Shown piece by piece: positions 1 to 7,210 of a stretch of DNA of 21,856 nt (its first letter is position 1; every line of letters starts with the position of its first letter). The stretch comes from JBFGCT01 sp041581055 (GTDB taxonomy: Bacteria; Actinomycetota; Acidimicrobiia; Acidimicrobiales; Ilumatobacteraceae): the NCBI GenBank assembly GCA_041581055.1, contig JBFGCT010000055.1:1-21856 (forward strand), read 5' to 3'. The position numbers and the translations under genes are program-made. The notes beneath the pieces were generated by a model. The model did no database searches. It saw only the letters and a program-made list of their open reading frames with translations, and was not told the DNA's origin.

Positions 1-1
1 C

Positions 2-166
2 GCAGATCACACCTTCGATCACGCCAAGGGCGGGTTGACCGACCCGGCCAACGGCAACCCGCGCTGCCTGCGTCACAACCTGCTCAAGAACCGCGGCTAC
101 ACCGTCCACCGCGACCGCCAGGGCCAGTGGCACACCTACCGCCCCGACGGCACCGAAATCTGCTGA
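2..166 (+). CDS. HNH endonuclease-type protein (DUF222/13E12-like), C-terminal fragment
   Basis: Only the last 54 codons are in the window; the frame is open from base 2 to the TGA at 164-166. The peptide begins ADHTFDHAKGG, continues with a TDPANGNPRCLRHN segment and ends in WHTYRPDGTEIC. This is the familiar C-terminal pattern of the actinobacterial DUF222-HNH proteins (13E12 repeat family): D/H residues of the HNH zinc-finger fold, a C..H pair in RCLRHN, then a short WHTYRPDG tail. These proteins are predicted metal-dependent nucleases and often occur in many copies per genome; their cellular role is not established. The N-terminal DUF222 region is off the window, so the full architecture cannot be confirmed. 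The next gene begins 104 bases downstream with its own promoter-like sequence, so the two are probably not co-transcribed. Confidence 0.8.
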   Translation, partial: ADHTFDHAKGGLTDPANGNPRCLRHNLLKNRGYTVHRDRQGQWHTYRPDGTEIC

Positions 167-184
167 ACCCGGCCGGCCACCTGT

Positions 185-214
185 CACTCCACTCCGCCGC
201 ACTCCACTCCGCCG
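185..214. repeat. perfect 15-bp tandem duplication
   Basis: The 15-base unit CACTCCACTCCGCCG occurs twice head to tail (185-199 and 200-214) in the gap between the HNH gene and the mechanosensitive channel gene. Each unit contains a smaller CACTC echo. It lies 30 bases upstream of the likely -10 element of the channel gene and may be simple replication slippage. Confidence 0.9.
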
Positions 215-244
215 AGGGTCACCGATCCGAACCTGGGACTGACA

Positions 245-265
245 TAGCGTCGGGCATTCAAGGAG
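245..265 (+). promoter_or_regulatory. -10 element and ribosome binding site of the MscS-type gene
   Basis: TAGCGT at 245-250 fits an actinobacterial -10 hexamer. AAGGAG at 260-265 is a strong Shine-Dalgarno sequence 5 nt before the ATG at 271. This gene therefore has a short conventional leader, unlike most of its neighbours. No clear -35 hexamer was found. Confidence 0.5.
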
Positions 266-270
266 CCGCC

Positions 271-1134
271 ATGACCACCACCTCGTTTCCCCGCCGGGTC
301 GTCCCGATCCCCGACGGCTTCGAGATCTCGAACAGCTTCGACGTCCAGGCGGTCAGCGCGATCGACCTGATCTTCGCCGCGATCGCGCTTGTCGGGGGGT
401 TCGTCCTGTCCCGGCTCGCCAAGCGGGCGGTGCGGCGGTTCTTCCGCCAGGTCGACGGTGTGCCACCCGACGCGACCAACCTGATCGCACGGCTCGTCGG
501 CCTGGTCATCTTCCTGATCGGGCTGTTCGTGGCGGTCGAGTCACTCGGCTTCACGTGGGGACCGCTCGGGTCGCTGCTGATCCTCGCCCTGGTCGTCATC
601 TTCTTCGCCGCCAAGCCGCTGCTCGAGGATCTCGGCGCCGGACTCGTCCTCCAGGTCCGCCAGCCCTTCCGCAACGGCGATCTCGTCCAGCTCGACGACC
701 AACTCGGCGTGATCGTGGAGGTCAACGCCCGCACCGTGTTGCTGCGGACGGTCGATGGCCACCAGATCCACCTCCCCAGCCGCCAGGTGCTCAACACGGC
801 GATCGTCAACCTCGCCGCCGAGACGCAACGCCTGACCGTCTTCACCGCCGGGGTCGACTACAGCACCGACCTCGACCGAGCCCGGACGATCGCCGTCGAG
901 GCGATGGCCAGTGCGCCCGGCGTGCTGGCCGACCCGCCACCGGAGGCGCTCGTCGAGGACTTCGGCGAGTCGACCATCGACATCTCGTGCCGCATCTGGC
1001 ACGCCACCGAGGTGCTGCCCGCCCTGCGCGCCCGCGACGAGGCGATGCGGTCGGTGAAGCGGGCGTTCGACGCGAACGGCATCGTCATCGCCTTCCCCCA
1101 ACGCGTGCTGTGGACCGCCGACGGCGAGGGCTGA
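271..1134 (+). CDS. Small mechanosensitive ion channel, MscS family
   Basis: The 287-residue protein probably forms a homo-oligomeric tension-gated channel in the cytoplasmic membrane that releases solutes on hypo-osmotic shock. It has three hydrophobic helices (about residues 30-50, 70-91 and 98-114). The third runs into AAKPLLEDLGAGLVLQ, the usual TM3b/pore-lining transition. It is followed by the beta domain signature PFRNGDLVQLDDQLGVIVEV (132-151) and the TVDGHQIHLPSRQVL segment (160-174), typical of the MscS middle domain. The C-terminal alpha/beta domain ends at IAFPQRVLW (273-281). The ATG at 271 was chosen because AAGGAG sits 5 nt upstream; a longer frame starting at 127 would overlap the HNH gene and has no family support. 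The length is that of a minimal MscS homologue without extra N-terminal helices. Confidence 0.9.
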   Translation: MTTTSFPRRVVPIPDGFEISNSFDVQAVSAIDLIFAAIALVGGFVLSRLAKRAVRRFFRQVDGVPPDATNLIARLVGLVIFLIGLFVAVESLGFTWGPLGSLLILALVVIFFAAKPLLEDLGAGLVLQVRQPFRNGDLVQLDDQLGVIVEVNARTVLLRTVDGHQIHLPSRQVLNTAIVNLAAETQRLTVFTAGVDYSTDLDRARTIAVEAMASAPGVLADPPPEALVEDFGESTIDISCRIWHATEVLPALRARDEAMRSVKRAFDANGIVIAFPQRVLWTADGEG

Positions 1135-1189
1135 CCGTCGACCCGTCGCCGCGGCGGAACGGTGACCCTCGCCGCCGCCTTCACTTCGT

Positions 1190-1195
1190 TACGCT
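1190..1195 (+). promoter_or_regulatory. -10 element, leaderless start
   Basis: TACGCT lies exactly 6 nt before the GTG start at 1202, placing the predicted transcription start on the start codon. There is no Shine-Dalgarno sequence. Confidence 0.55.
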
Positions 1196-1201
1196 CGGCC
1201 C

Positions 1202-2443
1202 GTGACCCGCCGGCGGCAGCACCGTCACCTGCCGGCCCTGGCCGTGGTTGCCCTCGCCGCCGCGGCGTGCGGCCGAGCGGGCGCGGAATCGGCGCCGGGC
1301 GTCGATCTCGGTGGGGTCGCCGCGACCGCCGCCACGACCGCCGCGCCGTCCGACACGACCACGACGACCCCGACGACGTCGTCGCCCGCGACCACGACCA
1401 CATCCACGACCACATCGTCCACCACCTCGACGACCTCGACGACGACGACCTCGACGACGACGACCTCGACCACGACGCTGCCCGCTCCGACGACCACGCT
1501 CGAGCCGCTGCCCGACCCGGGGCTGCCCGCCAGCAACGCGGCGTTCGAGCGGCTGGCGGCGAGCAACGCCGGCGCCTCGATGACCGTGGTGCGCGACGGC
1601 GCGATCGTGTTCTCGCGGGCCTCCGGGACGACCATCGACGGGCAGCCGGCCACCGGCGACTCCCCGATGGTCGTCGCCAGCGTGAGCAAGGTCGTGACCG
1701 CGGTGGCGCTCGCGCGCCTCGTCGGGCAGGGGCTCGTCGACCCCGCCGCGCCGATGTCGTGGGCCGACCTCGGGCTCTCCCCGCACCCCGCGTGGGCCGA
1801 CGTCACGATCCGCGAGCTGCTCGACCACCGCTCCGGCATGCCGGTCGCCCGCGGCAGCTGGTTCCAGCAACCGGGCGACTGCGCCGCCCATCTCCCTGGG
1901 CTGATCGATGCCCCGCCCGAGGGCTCGCGCGGCGAGTGGAGGTACTCGAACGGCAACTACTGCGCGCTCGGCCTGCTGGTCGAGCAGGTCACGGGCATCC
2001 CGCTGGCCGAGGCTGCCCAGCGGCTCGTGTTCGATCCGATCGGCGTCGATGGCGTCCATCTCACCACCACCGGCCTCCAGCCGACCGACATCGCCCACCG
2101 GCTGCCCGTCGCCCGGTTGTCGCGGTTGGGCGGCGCCGGGTCGTTCGTCGTCTCCACCGACGACCTCGCCCTGATGGCCGGAACGCTCACCGCCGACGAC
2201 CTCGCGCTGCTGACCTGGCCGAGCGTGTTCACCGACCAGTACGGCTGGGGACACACCGGGACGGTCGACGGGGCGAAGGCCTGCCTCTGGATCGTCGAAG
2301 GCGGCCGGACCGCGCTGGCGGCGACCATCGCCGGCGACTCGGTCGGGACCGGCGGCGGGGTGTGCGACATCGTCGTCGCGGCCGTCACCGACGACCTCGG
2401 GATCGGCGGCGCCGGCAAACCCGACCGCACCCCACCCCCCTGA
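1202..2443 (+). CDS. Lipoprotein of the serine beta-lactamase / DD-peptidase (class C, S12) fold
   Basis: The 413-residue protein begins with a basic n-region (MTRRRQHRH), a hydrophobic stretch and a lipobox-like AAAC with Cys23, so it is predicted to be a lipid-anchored exported protein. Residues about 41-100 are an extremely Thr/Ser-rich linker, probably a cell-wall spanning or O-glycosylated stalk. The catalytic domain carries the three active-site motifs of the family: S160-V-S-K163 (nucleophile and base), Y248-S-N250, and H351-T-G353. The HTG in place of KTG is common among non-beta-lactamase members (D-aminopeptidases, esterases, penicillin-binding-like proteins), so antibiotic hydrolysis should not be assumed; substrate unknown. 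A DHRSGM motif (208-213) typical of the family is present. The GTG start is supported by a -10-like TACGCT 6 nt upstream. It ends within a hairpin shared with the convergent usp gene. Confidence 0.88.
   Translation: MTRRRQHRHLPALAVVALAAAACGRAGAESAPGVDLGGVAATAATTAAPSDTTTTTPTTSSPATTTTSTTTSSTTSTTSTTTTSTTTTSTTTLPAPTTTLEPLPDPGLPASNAAFERLAASNAGASMTVVRDGAIVFSRASGTTIDGQPATGDSPMVVASVSKVVTAVALARLVGQGLVDPAAPMSWADLGLSPHPAWADVTIRELLDHRSGMPVARGSWFQQPGDCAAHLPGLIDAPPEGSRGEWRYSNGNYCALGLLVEQVTGIPLAEAAQRLVFDPIGVDGVHLTTTGLQPTDIAHRLPVARLSRLGGAGSFVVSTDDLALMAGTLTADDLALLTWPSVFTDQYGWGHTGTVDGAKACLWIVEGGRTALAATIAGDSVGTGGGVCDIVVAAVTDDLGIGGAGKPDRTPPP
1426..1490 (+). repeat. GAC/ACC-rich tandem repeat coding a Thr stalk
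   Basis: The unit GACGACGACCTCGAC is perfectly duplicated at 1441-1455 and 1456-1470, with degenerate copies on both sides. It encodes the Thr/Ser-rich linker of the lipoprotein. Copy number could vary between strains through slippage, lengthening or shortening the stalk without breaking the frame. Confidence 0.8.
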
Positions 2444-2464
2444 CGGAACGACACGCCGTCAGGG
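2438..2464. terminator. Symmetric hairpin between convergent genes, likely bidirectional terminator
   Basis: CCCTGACGG (2438-2446) pairs perfectly with CCGTCAGGG (2456-2464) around a 9-nt loop. The stop codons of both convergent genes lie in or at the arms: TGA at 2441-2443 on + and TGA at 2461-2459 on minus. There is no T-tract on either side, as is common for GC-rich actinobacterial terminators. Confidence 0.6.
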
Positions 2465-2901
2465 ATCGGAGCGGGCAACCGGGACGATCACGATCGGGCA
2501 GGTCGCGTGACGGGTCACGTGGTACGACGTGCTGCCGAGCTCCCGGTCGGCGCTCTCACCGATCCCCCGGGCGCCGACGACCAGGAACGACGGGTGCGCG
2601 GCGTCGGCGAGATGCGTGAGGACCTCGGTCGGGTTCCCGTCCACCAACTCGACGCGGTAGGCGACGCCGGCCCCGACCAGCCCGGCGCACCACTCCTCGC
2701 GCAGCAGGCGTTCGACATCGTCGCGGTGCTCGAACGCCGGCACGTGCTCGCCGTCGACGACCGTCAGCAACCCCAGCGCGTGGATCGCGACCAGCTCGGC
2801 GTCGGTCGACCGCGCCAGCGTGATCGCGACGTCGAGGGCGCGCGCCGCGTCCGGCGAGCCGTCGACCCCCACGACGACGGGGCCGACGGGGCCGGCCGGG
2901 C

Positions 2902-2905
<4 letters not shown>
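2459..2905 (-). CDS. Universal stress protein (UspA family), single domain
   Basis: The 148-residue protein has the Usp fold signature: VVVGVDGSPDAARAL near the N-terminus (10-24), and the ATP-binding pattern G-2x-G-9x-G-S as G111-x-x-G114 and G124-S125, followed by CPIVIVPV at the C-terminus. It is therefore predicted to bind ATP, as MJ0577-type Usps do. Its GTG start overlaps the TGA of the upstream deacetylase gene by 4 bases (GTGA), implying translational coupling within a two-gene operon. GGAG lies a few bases before the start. The sequence contains no lysine at all. That matters because a mycobacterial Usp is a known lysine-acetylation substrate and an acetyltransferase gene lies nearby; this copy cannot be modified on an internal lysine. 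It ends in a hairpin shared with the convergent lipoprotein gene. Confidence 0.92.
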
Positions 2906-3912
<1,007 letters not shown>

Positions 3913-3918
3913 ACCATC

Positions 3919-3924
3919 ACCCTA
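3919..3924 (-). promoter_or_regulatory. -10 element, leaderless start of the deacetylase-usp operon
   Basis: On the minus strand TAGGGT is followed by 6 nt and then the GTG start at 3912. No Shine-Dalgarno sequence is present in those 6 bases. Confidence 0.5.
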
Positions 3925-3973
3925 CGGGTTGTCCGTCACACTGCCAGGCCCGCGCGAGCGTCGCCCGGGGTGC

Positions 3974-3979
3974 CATGCT
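3974..3979 (+). promoter_or_regulatory. -10 element deciding the start of the Pat-like gene
   Basis: CATGCT is followed by 7 nt and the GTG at 3987. The alternative ATG at 3975 lies inside this element, so if the element is the promoter, the ATG would not be transcribed as a usable start. Confidence 0.45.
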
Positions 3980-3986
3980 GAGGGCC

Positions 3987-6536
3987 GTGGCGAACGAGGA
4001 GACGAACGAGTCGCCGTGGGCGGCGACCGTCGTGCTCGCCAGCGGCGACACGGCGTTCATCCGCCCGATCACGCCGGGCGATCGCGAGGCGCTGGCCGCG
4101 TTCCACGGCCGCCAGTCGGCCGACAGCGTCTACAAGCGGTACTTCTCCCCCAAGCCCACGTTGAACACCCGGGAGCTCGATCACTTCACCTCCGTCGACA
4201 TGGTCGACCGGGCGGCGCTGGTCGTCGAGCTGCACGACGAATTCGCGGCGTGGGCCAGCTACGAGCGGTGGCCGGGGCGCAACGAGGCCGAGGCGGCGTT
4301 CATGGTCGACGACGCGCACCACGGCCAGGGGATCGCCACGCTGCTCCTCGAGCACCTCGCGGCGGTCGCCCGCGCGAACGGCATCGAGCACTTCACCGCC
4401 GAGGTGCTCGCCGACAACCGGGCGATGCTCGCCGTGTTCGCCAAGGCGGGGTGGCCGCTCCAGCGCCGGTTCGAGTCCGGCGTGATCGATCTCGACTGGG
4501 CGTTGGCGCCGACCGACGAGTTCCTCGACAGCGTCGAGCGCCGCGAGCAGCGCGCCGACTCCCGGGCCGTCGCCCGCATCCTGCTGCCGAGAGCGGTCGC
4601 CGTCGTCGGCGCCTCTGACCGGCCCGGCTCGCTCGGCGCCGAGTTGTGGGAGAACGTGGTGAACAGCGTCGAGGTCCCCGTGTACCCGGTCAACCCGGCG
4701 CGCGACCACATCGACGGCCGGGTCTGCCTCCACTCGGTCGACGAGCTGCCCGACGACGTGTCCCTGGCGATCATCACCGTCCCCGCCTCCGCCCTCGACG
4801 CGACGATCGACGCCTGCATCGCCAAGCGGATGCGGGGCGCCGTCATCGTGTCCCGGGTCGACGGCGCCGACGTCGATGTCGACATCGAGGCGATCGTCAC
4901 CCGATCGCGCCGCAACGGCTTGCGGGTCATCGGGCCGTCGAGCATGGGAGTCGCGTCGCTGTGGCCCGAGACGTTCCTCCAGGCGGCGCTCGTCGACGTG
5001 TCGCTCCCACCGGGGCCGGTGGCGATCTCGTTGCAGTCGGGCACGCTCGGCGGGTCGGTGTTGCGGCAGGCCGCCCGGCTCGAGCTCGGCGTCTCCTGGT
5101 TCGTCTCGCTCGGCGACAAGTCGGACATCTCCGGCAACGACCTGCTCCAGTTCTGGGAGGACGACGAGCGGACCAAGGTCGTCGCGCTGTACACCGAGTC
5201 GTTCGGCAACCCGCGCAAGTTCGCCCGCATCGCCCGCCGGGTCTCACGGCGGATGCCGATCGTCGCCGTGCGCACCGGAGCGGCGGCGAGCGGCGTCATG
5301 GGCGGCGCGCTGTACCAGCAGGCCGGGCTGATCGAGGTCCCGACCGTTCAGGCCCTGCTCGACACCGCAAGGGTCCTGGCCAGCCAGCCGGTGCTGCGCG
5401 GGCCGCGCGTCGCGGTGGTCACGAACTCGCGCAGCCCGGGCGTCCTCGCTACGGCGGCACTCGGTACGGCCGGGCTCGAACCGGTCGAGTTGCCGTTCGA
5501 CTGGCGGGCCGGCGAAGGCGAGTTCCGGCGGGCGGTCACCGCCGCGCTCTCCTCGACGGACATCGACGGGGTGCTGGTGATCCACGCGCCGGCCGTGCTC
5601 GCCGAGGCCGACTCCCAGGTCGCCGAGGTGGTCGGCGCGTCGGAGGGCGCCGACAAGCCGGTGGTCGCCGTCGTCCTCGGCGGCCGGGACGGCCCGATCA
5701 GGCGGGGATCGGGGATGCCGGCGTTCTCGTTCCCCGAACAGGCCGCCGCCGTCCTCGGCCGGTCGTATTCGTACGGTCGCTGGCTGGCCACCGAGGCGAC
5801 CGAGGGCGACGCCTCGGTCCACCCGGTCGACCCGGCACTCGCCCACCGCCTGCTCACCGAGGCGCTCGGCGACGGCGCGGACGCGCTCATCGCCGGGCTG
5901 GGGCTGGAGCGGGGGCTGCTCGGCGCGTACGCGATCGAGATGGCCCCGGCCCTGGAGGCGACCGCGATGACCGCGGTCGCGGCGGCCAACGAGATCGGGT
6001 ATCCGGTGGCGATCAAGGCCGCGGAGCGGCGCGTCGGGCACTCGGCGCGGGCCGGTATCGCGCTCGACATCGGCTCGGACGAGGAGGTCGCCGAGACCGT
6101 GGCGATCATGGCCGAGTCGCTCGGCGTCGGCGGCGAGCCCTTCACCGTCCAGCAGATGACGGCGCCGGGGCTCGACCTCCGAGTGCGCTGCGAGCTGGAC
6201 GCCCGGCTCGGGGTGATCGTCAGCGTCGGGCTCGGCGGGGCCCAGGCGGCGGCGATCGACGACCGGTCGAACCGCCTCGCGCCCGTCTCGCCGGCGACGG
6301 CGCGGACGATGCTCCGCGAGACCCGGGCCGCGGACGCGATCCGCGACGCCGGGTTCGACGACTCCCCGCTCGTCGACCTCATCGCGCAGGCGGCGCAACT
6401 CGCGTCCGACCATCCCGAGATCGTCGAGCTCGATCTCAACCCGATCGTGCTGTACGACGGGGGCGCCGTGGTGACCGACGCGGTCGTGACGATCCAACGG
6501 CCGGCGACGGCGGTCGGCCCGCTCCGCCGCCTGTGA
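3987..6536 (+). CDS. Pat-type protein lysine acetyltransferase: GNAT fused to NDP-forming acyl-CoA synthetase-like domains
   Basis: The 849-residue fusion has four parts: an N-terminal GNAT domain (about 13-175) with the acetyl-CoA loop HHGQGIATLL (111-120); a CoA-binding Rossmann domain (about 200-320, PRAVAVVGASDRPGSLG); a succinyl-CoA-ligase-like domain (about 340-600, ISLQSGTLGG, SLGDKSDISGNDLLQFW); and an ATP-grasp domain (about 645-835, YPVAIKAA with K677, ending ELDLNPIVL). GNAT-first order is the actinobacterial arrangement; E. coli PatZ has the reverse. Such enzymes acetylate lysines, classically of acetyl-CoA synthetase. At the position of the catalytic phospho-histidine (SHTGA-like in active ADP-forming synthetases) this protein reads TGAAASGVMGGAL (430-442), with no His, so the synthetase half is probably a sensor. 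GTG 3987 is preferred over ATG 3975 (853 residues) because CATGCT lies 7 nt upstream; that choice is uncertain. Divergent from the deacetylase. Confidence 0.88.
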   Translation: MANEETNESPWAATVVLASGDTAFIRPITPGDREALAAFHGRQSADSVYKRYFSPKPTLNTRELDHFTSVDMVDRAALVVELHDEFAAWASYERWPGRNEAEAAFMVDDAHHGQGIATLLLEHLAAVARANGIEHFTAEVLADNRAMLAVFAKAGWPLQRRFESGVIDLDWALAPTDEFLDSVERREQRADSRAVARILLPRAVAVVGASDRPGSLGAELWENVVNSVEVPVYPVNPARDHIDGRVCLHSVDELPDDVSLAIITVPASALDATIDACIAKRMRGAVIVSRVDGADVDVDIEAIVTRSRRNGLRVIGPSSMGVASLWPETFLQAALVDVSLPPGPVAISLQSGTLGGSVLRQAARLELGVSWFVSLGDKSDISGNDLLQFWEDDERTKVVALYTESFGNPRKFARIARRVSRRMPIVAVRTGAAASGVMGGALYQQAGLIEVPTVQALLDTARVLASQPVLRGPRVAVVTNSRSPGVLATAALGTAGLEPVELPFDWRAGEGEFRRAVTAALSSTDIDGVLVIHAPAVLAEADSQVAEVVGASEGADKPVVAVVLGGRDGPIRRGSGMPAFSFPEQAAAVLGRSYSYGRWLATEATEGDASVHPVDPALAHRLLTEALGDGADALIAGLGLERGLLGAYAIEMAPALEATAMTAVAAANEIGYPVAIKAAERRVGHSARAGIALDIGSDEEVAETVAIMAESLGVGGEPFTVQQMTAPGLDLRVRCELDARLGVIVSVGLGGAQAAAIDDRSNRLAPVSPATARTMLRETRAADAIRDAGFDDSPLVDLIAQAAQLASDHPEIVELDLNPIVLYDGGAVVTDAVVTIQRPATAVGPLRRL

Positions 6537-6588
6537 CCGGGGGACCGGTCCGCCGGCGATCGTGTCGCAGGCGCGATGATGGACGCGC

Positions 6589-7167
6589 TTGCCGCTCGAC
6601 ATCCTGCTCCCGTTGATCCTCCTGCCGCTGCTGATCCTCGTCGGGCTCATGTGGTACCGGAAGGCGATCAACCGCCTCGAGCCCGACGCCGCCCCGCGCG
6701 AGATCTCCGGCTGGCGGTTGACGAGCGAGCACCTCCGGCGGCTGCCCTCGCCGCCCTGGCGGGTCGTGTACGAGATCCCGGCCGATCGGCTCGGCGACAT
6801 CGACCACGTGGCCATCGGCCCGGCGGGGGTCATCGCGATCACCACCGTGATGGCCGACCGGCCCGACGGCGAGATGTCATCCGACCCGACGCTCGTGGCC
6901 GCGGCGGCCGTCGGGCGCGGCGCGGTCGACGAGCTGACCGAACGCGCCGGGCTGCGCTGCAACCTGCTCGCCAAGGTGTTCTGGGGTTCGCCACAGCCCG
7001 ATCAGCCCGCGGCGCGGGAGATCACCTACGGCAGCGTCGGCGTGGTCGGGCAGCGCCTGGACGATTGGCTGGCGAACCTTCCCGACGACGGCCTCAGCGC
7101 GGGGCAGATCGACCTCGCCTGGACCGCGGTGCTCACCGGGATCGGCCGCCCCGACCCACTCGCCTGA
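6589..7167 (+). CDS. Membrane-anchored protein with a degenerate NERD-like domain
   Basis: The 192-residue protein is not a characterised family member that I recognise. One N-terminal hydrophobic helix (residues 4-23, very Leu/Ile-rich) is followed by a positively charged segment (WYRKAINR), so it is likely anchored with the rest in the cytoplasm. Residues 47-86 (LRRLPSPPWRVVYEIPADRLG, then DIDHVAIGPAGVIAITT) resemble the NERD (nuclease-related) domain core, in which the hIDHvvigp..Gv strand is followed by an acidic-x-Lys motif. Here that position reads ITTV, without the acidic residue or lysine, so nuclease activity is doubtful. The start is probably TTG at 6589: an in-frame stop lies at 6577-6579, and the next start (TTG at 6613) would cut the membrane helix. 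GATGAT 8 nt upstream may be the -10. The NERD relation is inference. Confidence 0.72.
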   Translation: MPLDILLPLILLPLLILVGLMWYRKAINRLEPDAAPREISGWRLTSEHLRRLPSPPWRVVYEIPADRLGDIDHVAIGPAGVIAITTVMADRPDGEMSSDPTLVAAAAVGRGAVDELTERAGLRCNLLAKVFWGSPQPDQPAAREITYGSVGVVGQRLDDWLANLPDDGLSAGQIDLAWTAVLTGIGRPDPLA

Positions 7168-7198
7168 TCCGGCGAACCAACAGGGGACCGGGGGCGAA

Positions 7199-7204
7199 TA
7201 AGGT
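7199..7204 (+). promoter_or_regulatory. -10 element, leaderless start
   Basis: TAAGGT is followed by exactly 6 nt and the ATG at 7211. No Shine-Dalgarno sequence. Confidence 0.55.
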
Positions 7205-7210
7205 GCCGTC

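Noticed and set aside
1202..2443. Calling the Thr-rich lipoprotein a beta-lactamase resistance gene
   Set aside because: The fold motifs are present, but the third motif is HTG and many family members are peptidases or esterases; substrate cannot be read from sequence.
6542..6551. 10-bp palindrome GGACCGGTCC upstream of the NERD-like gene
   Set aside because: Short GC palindromes are common at this base composition; no second copy or promoter relation was seen.
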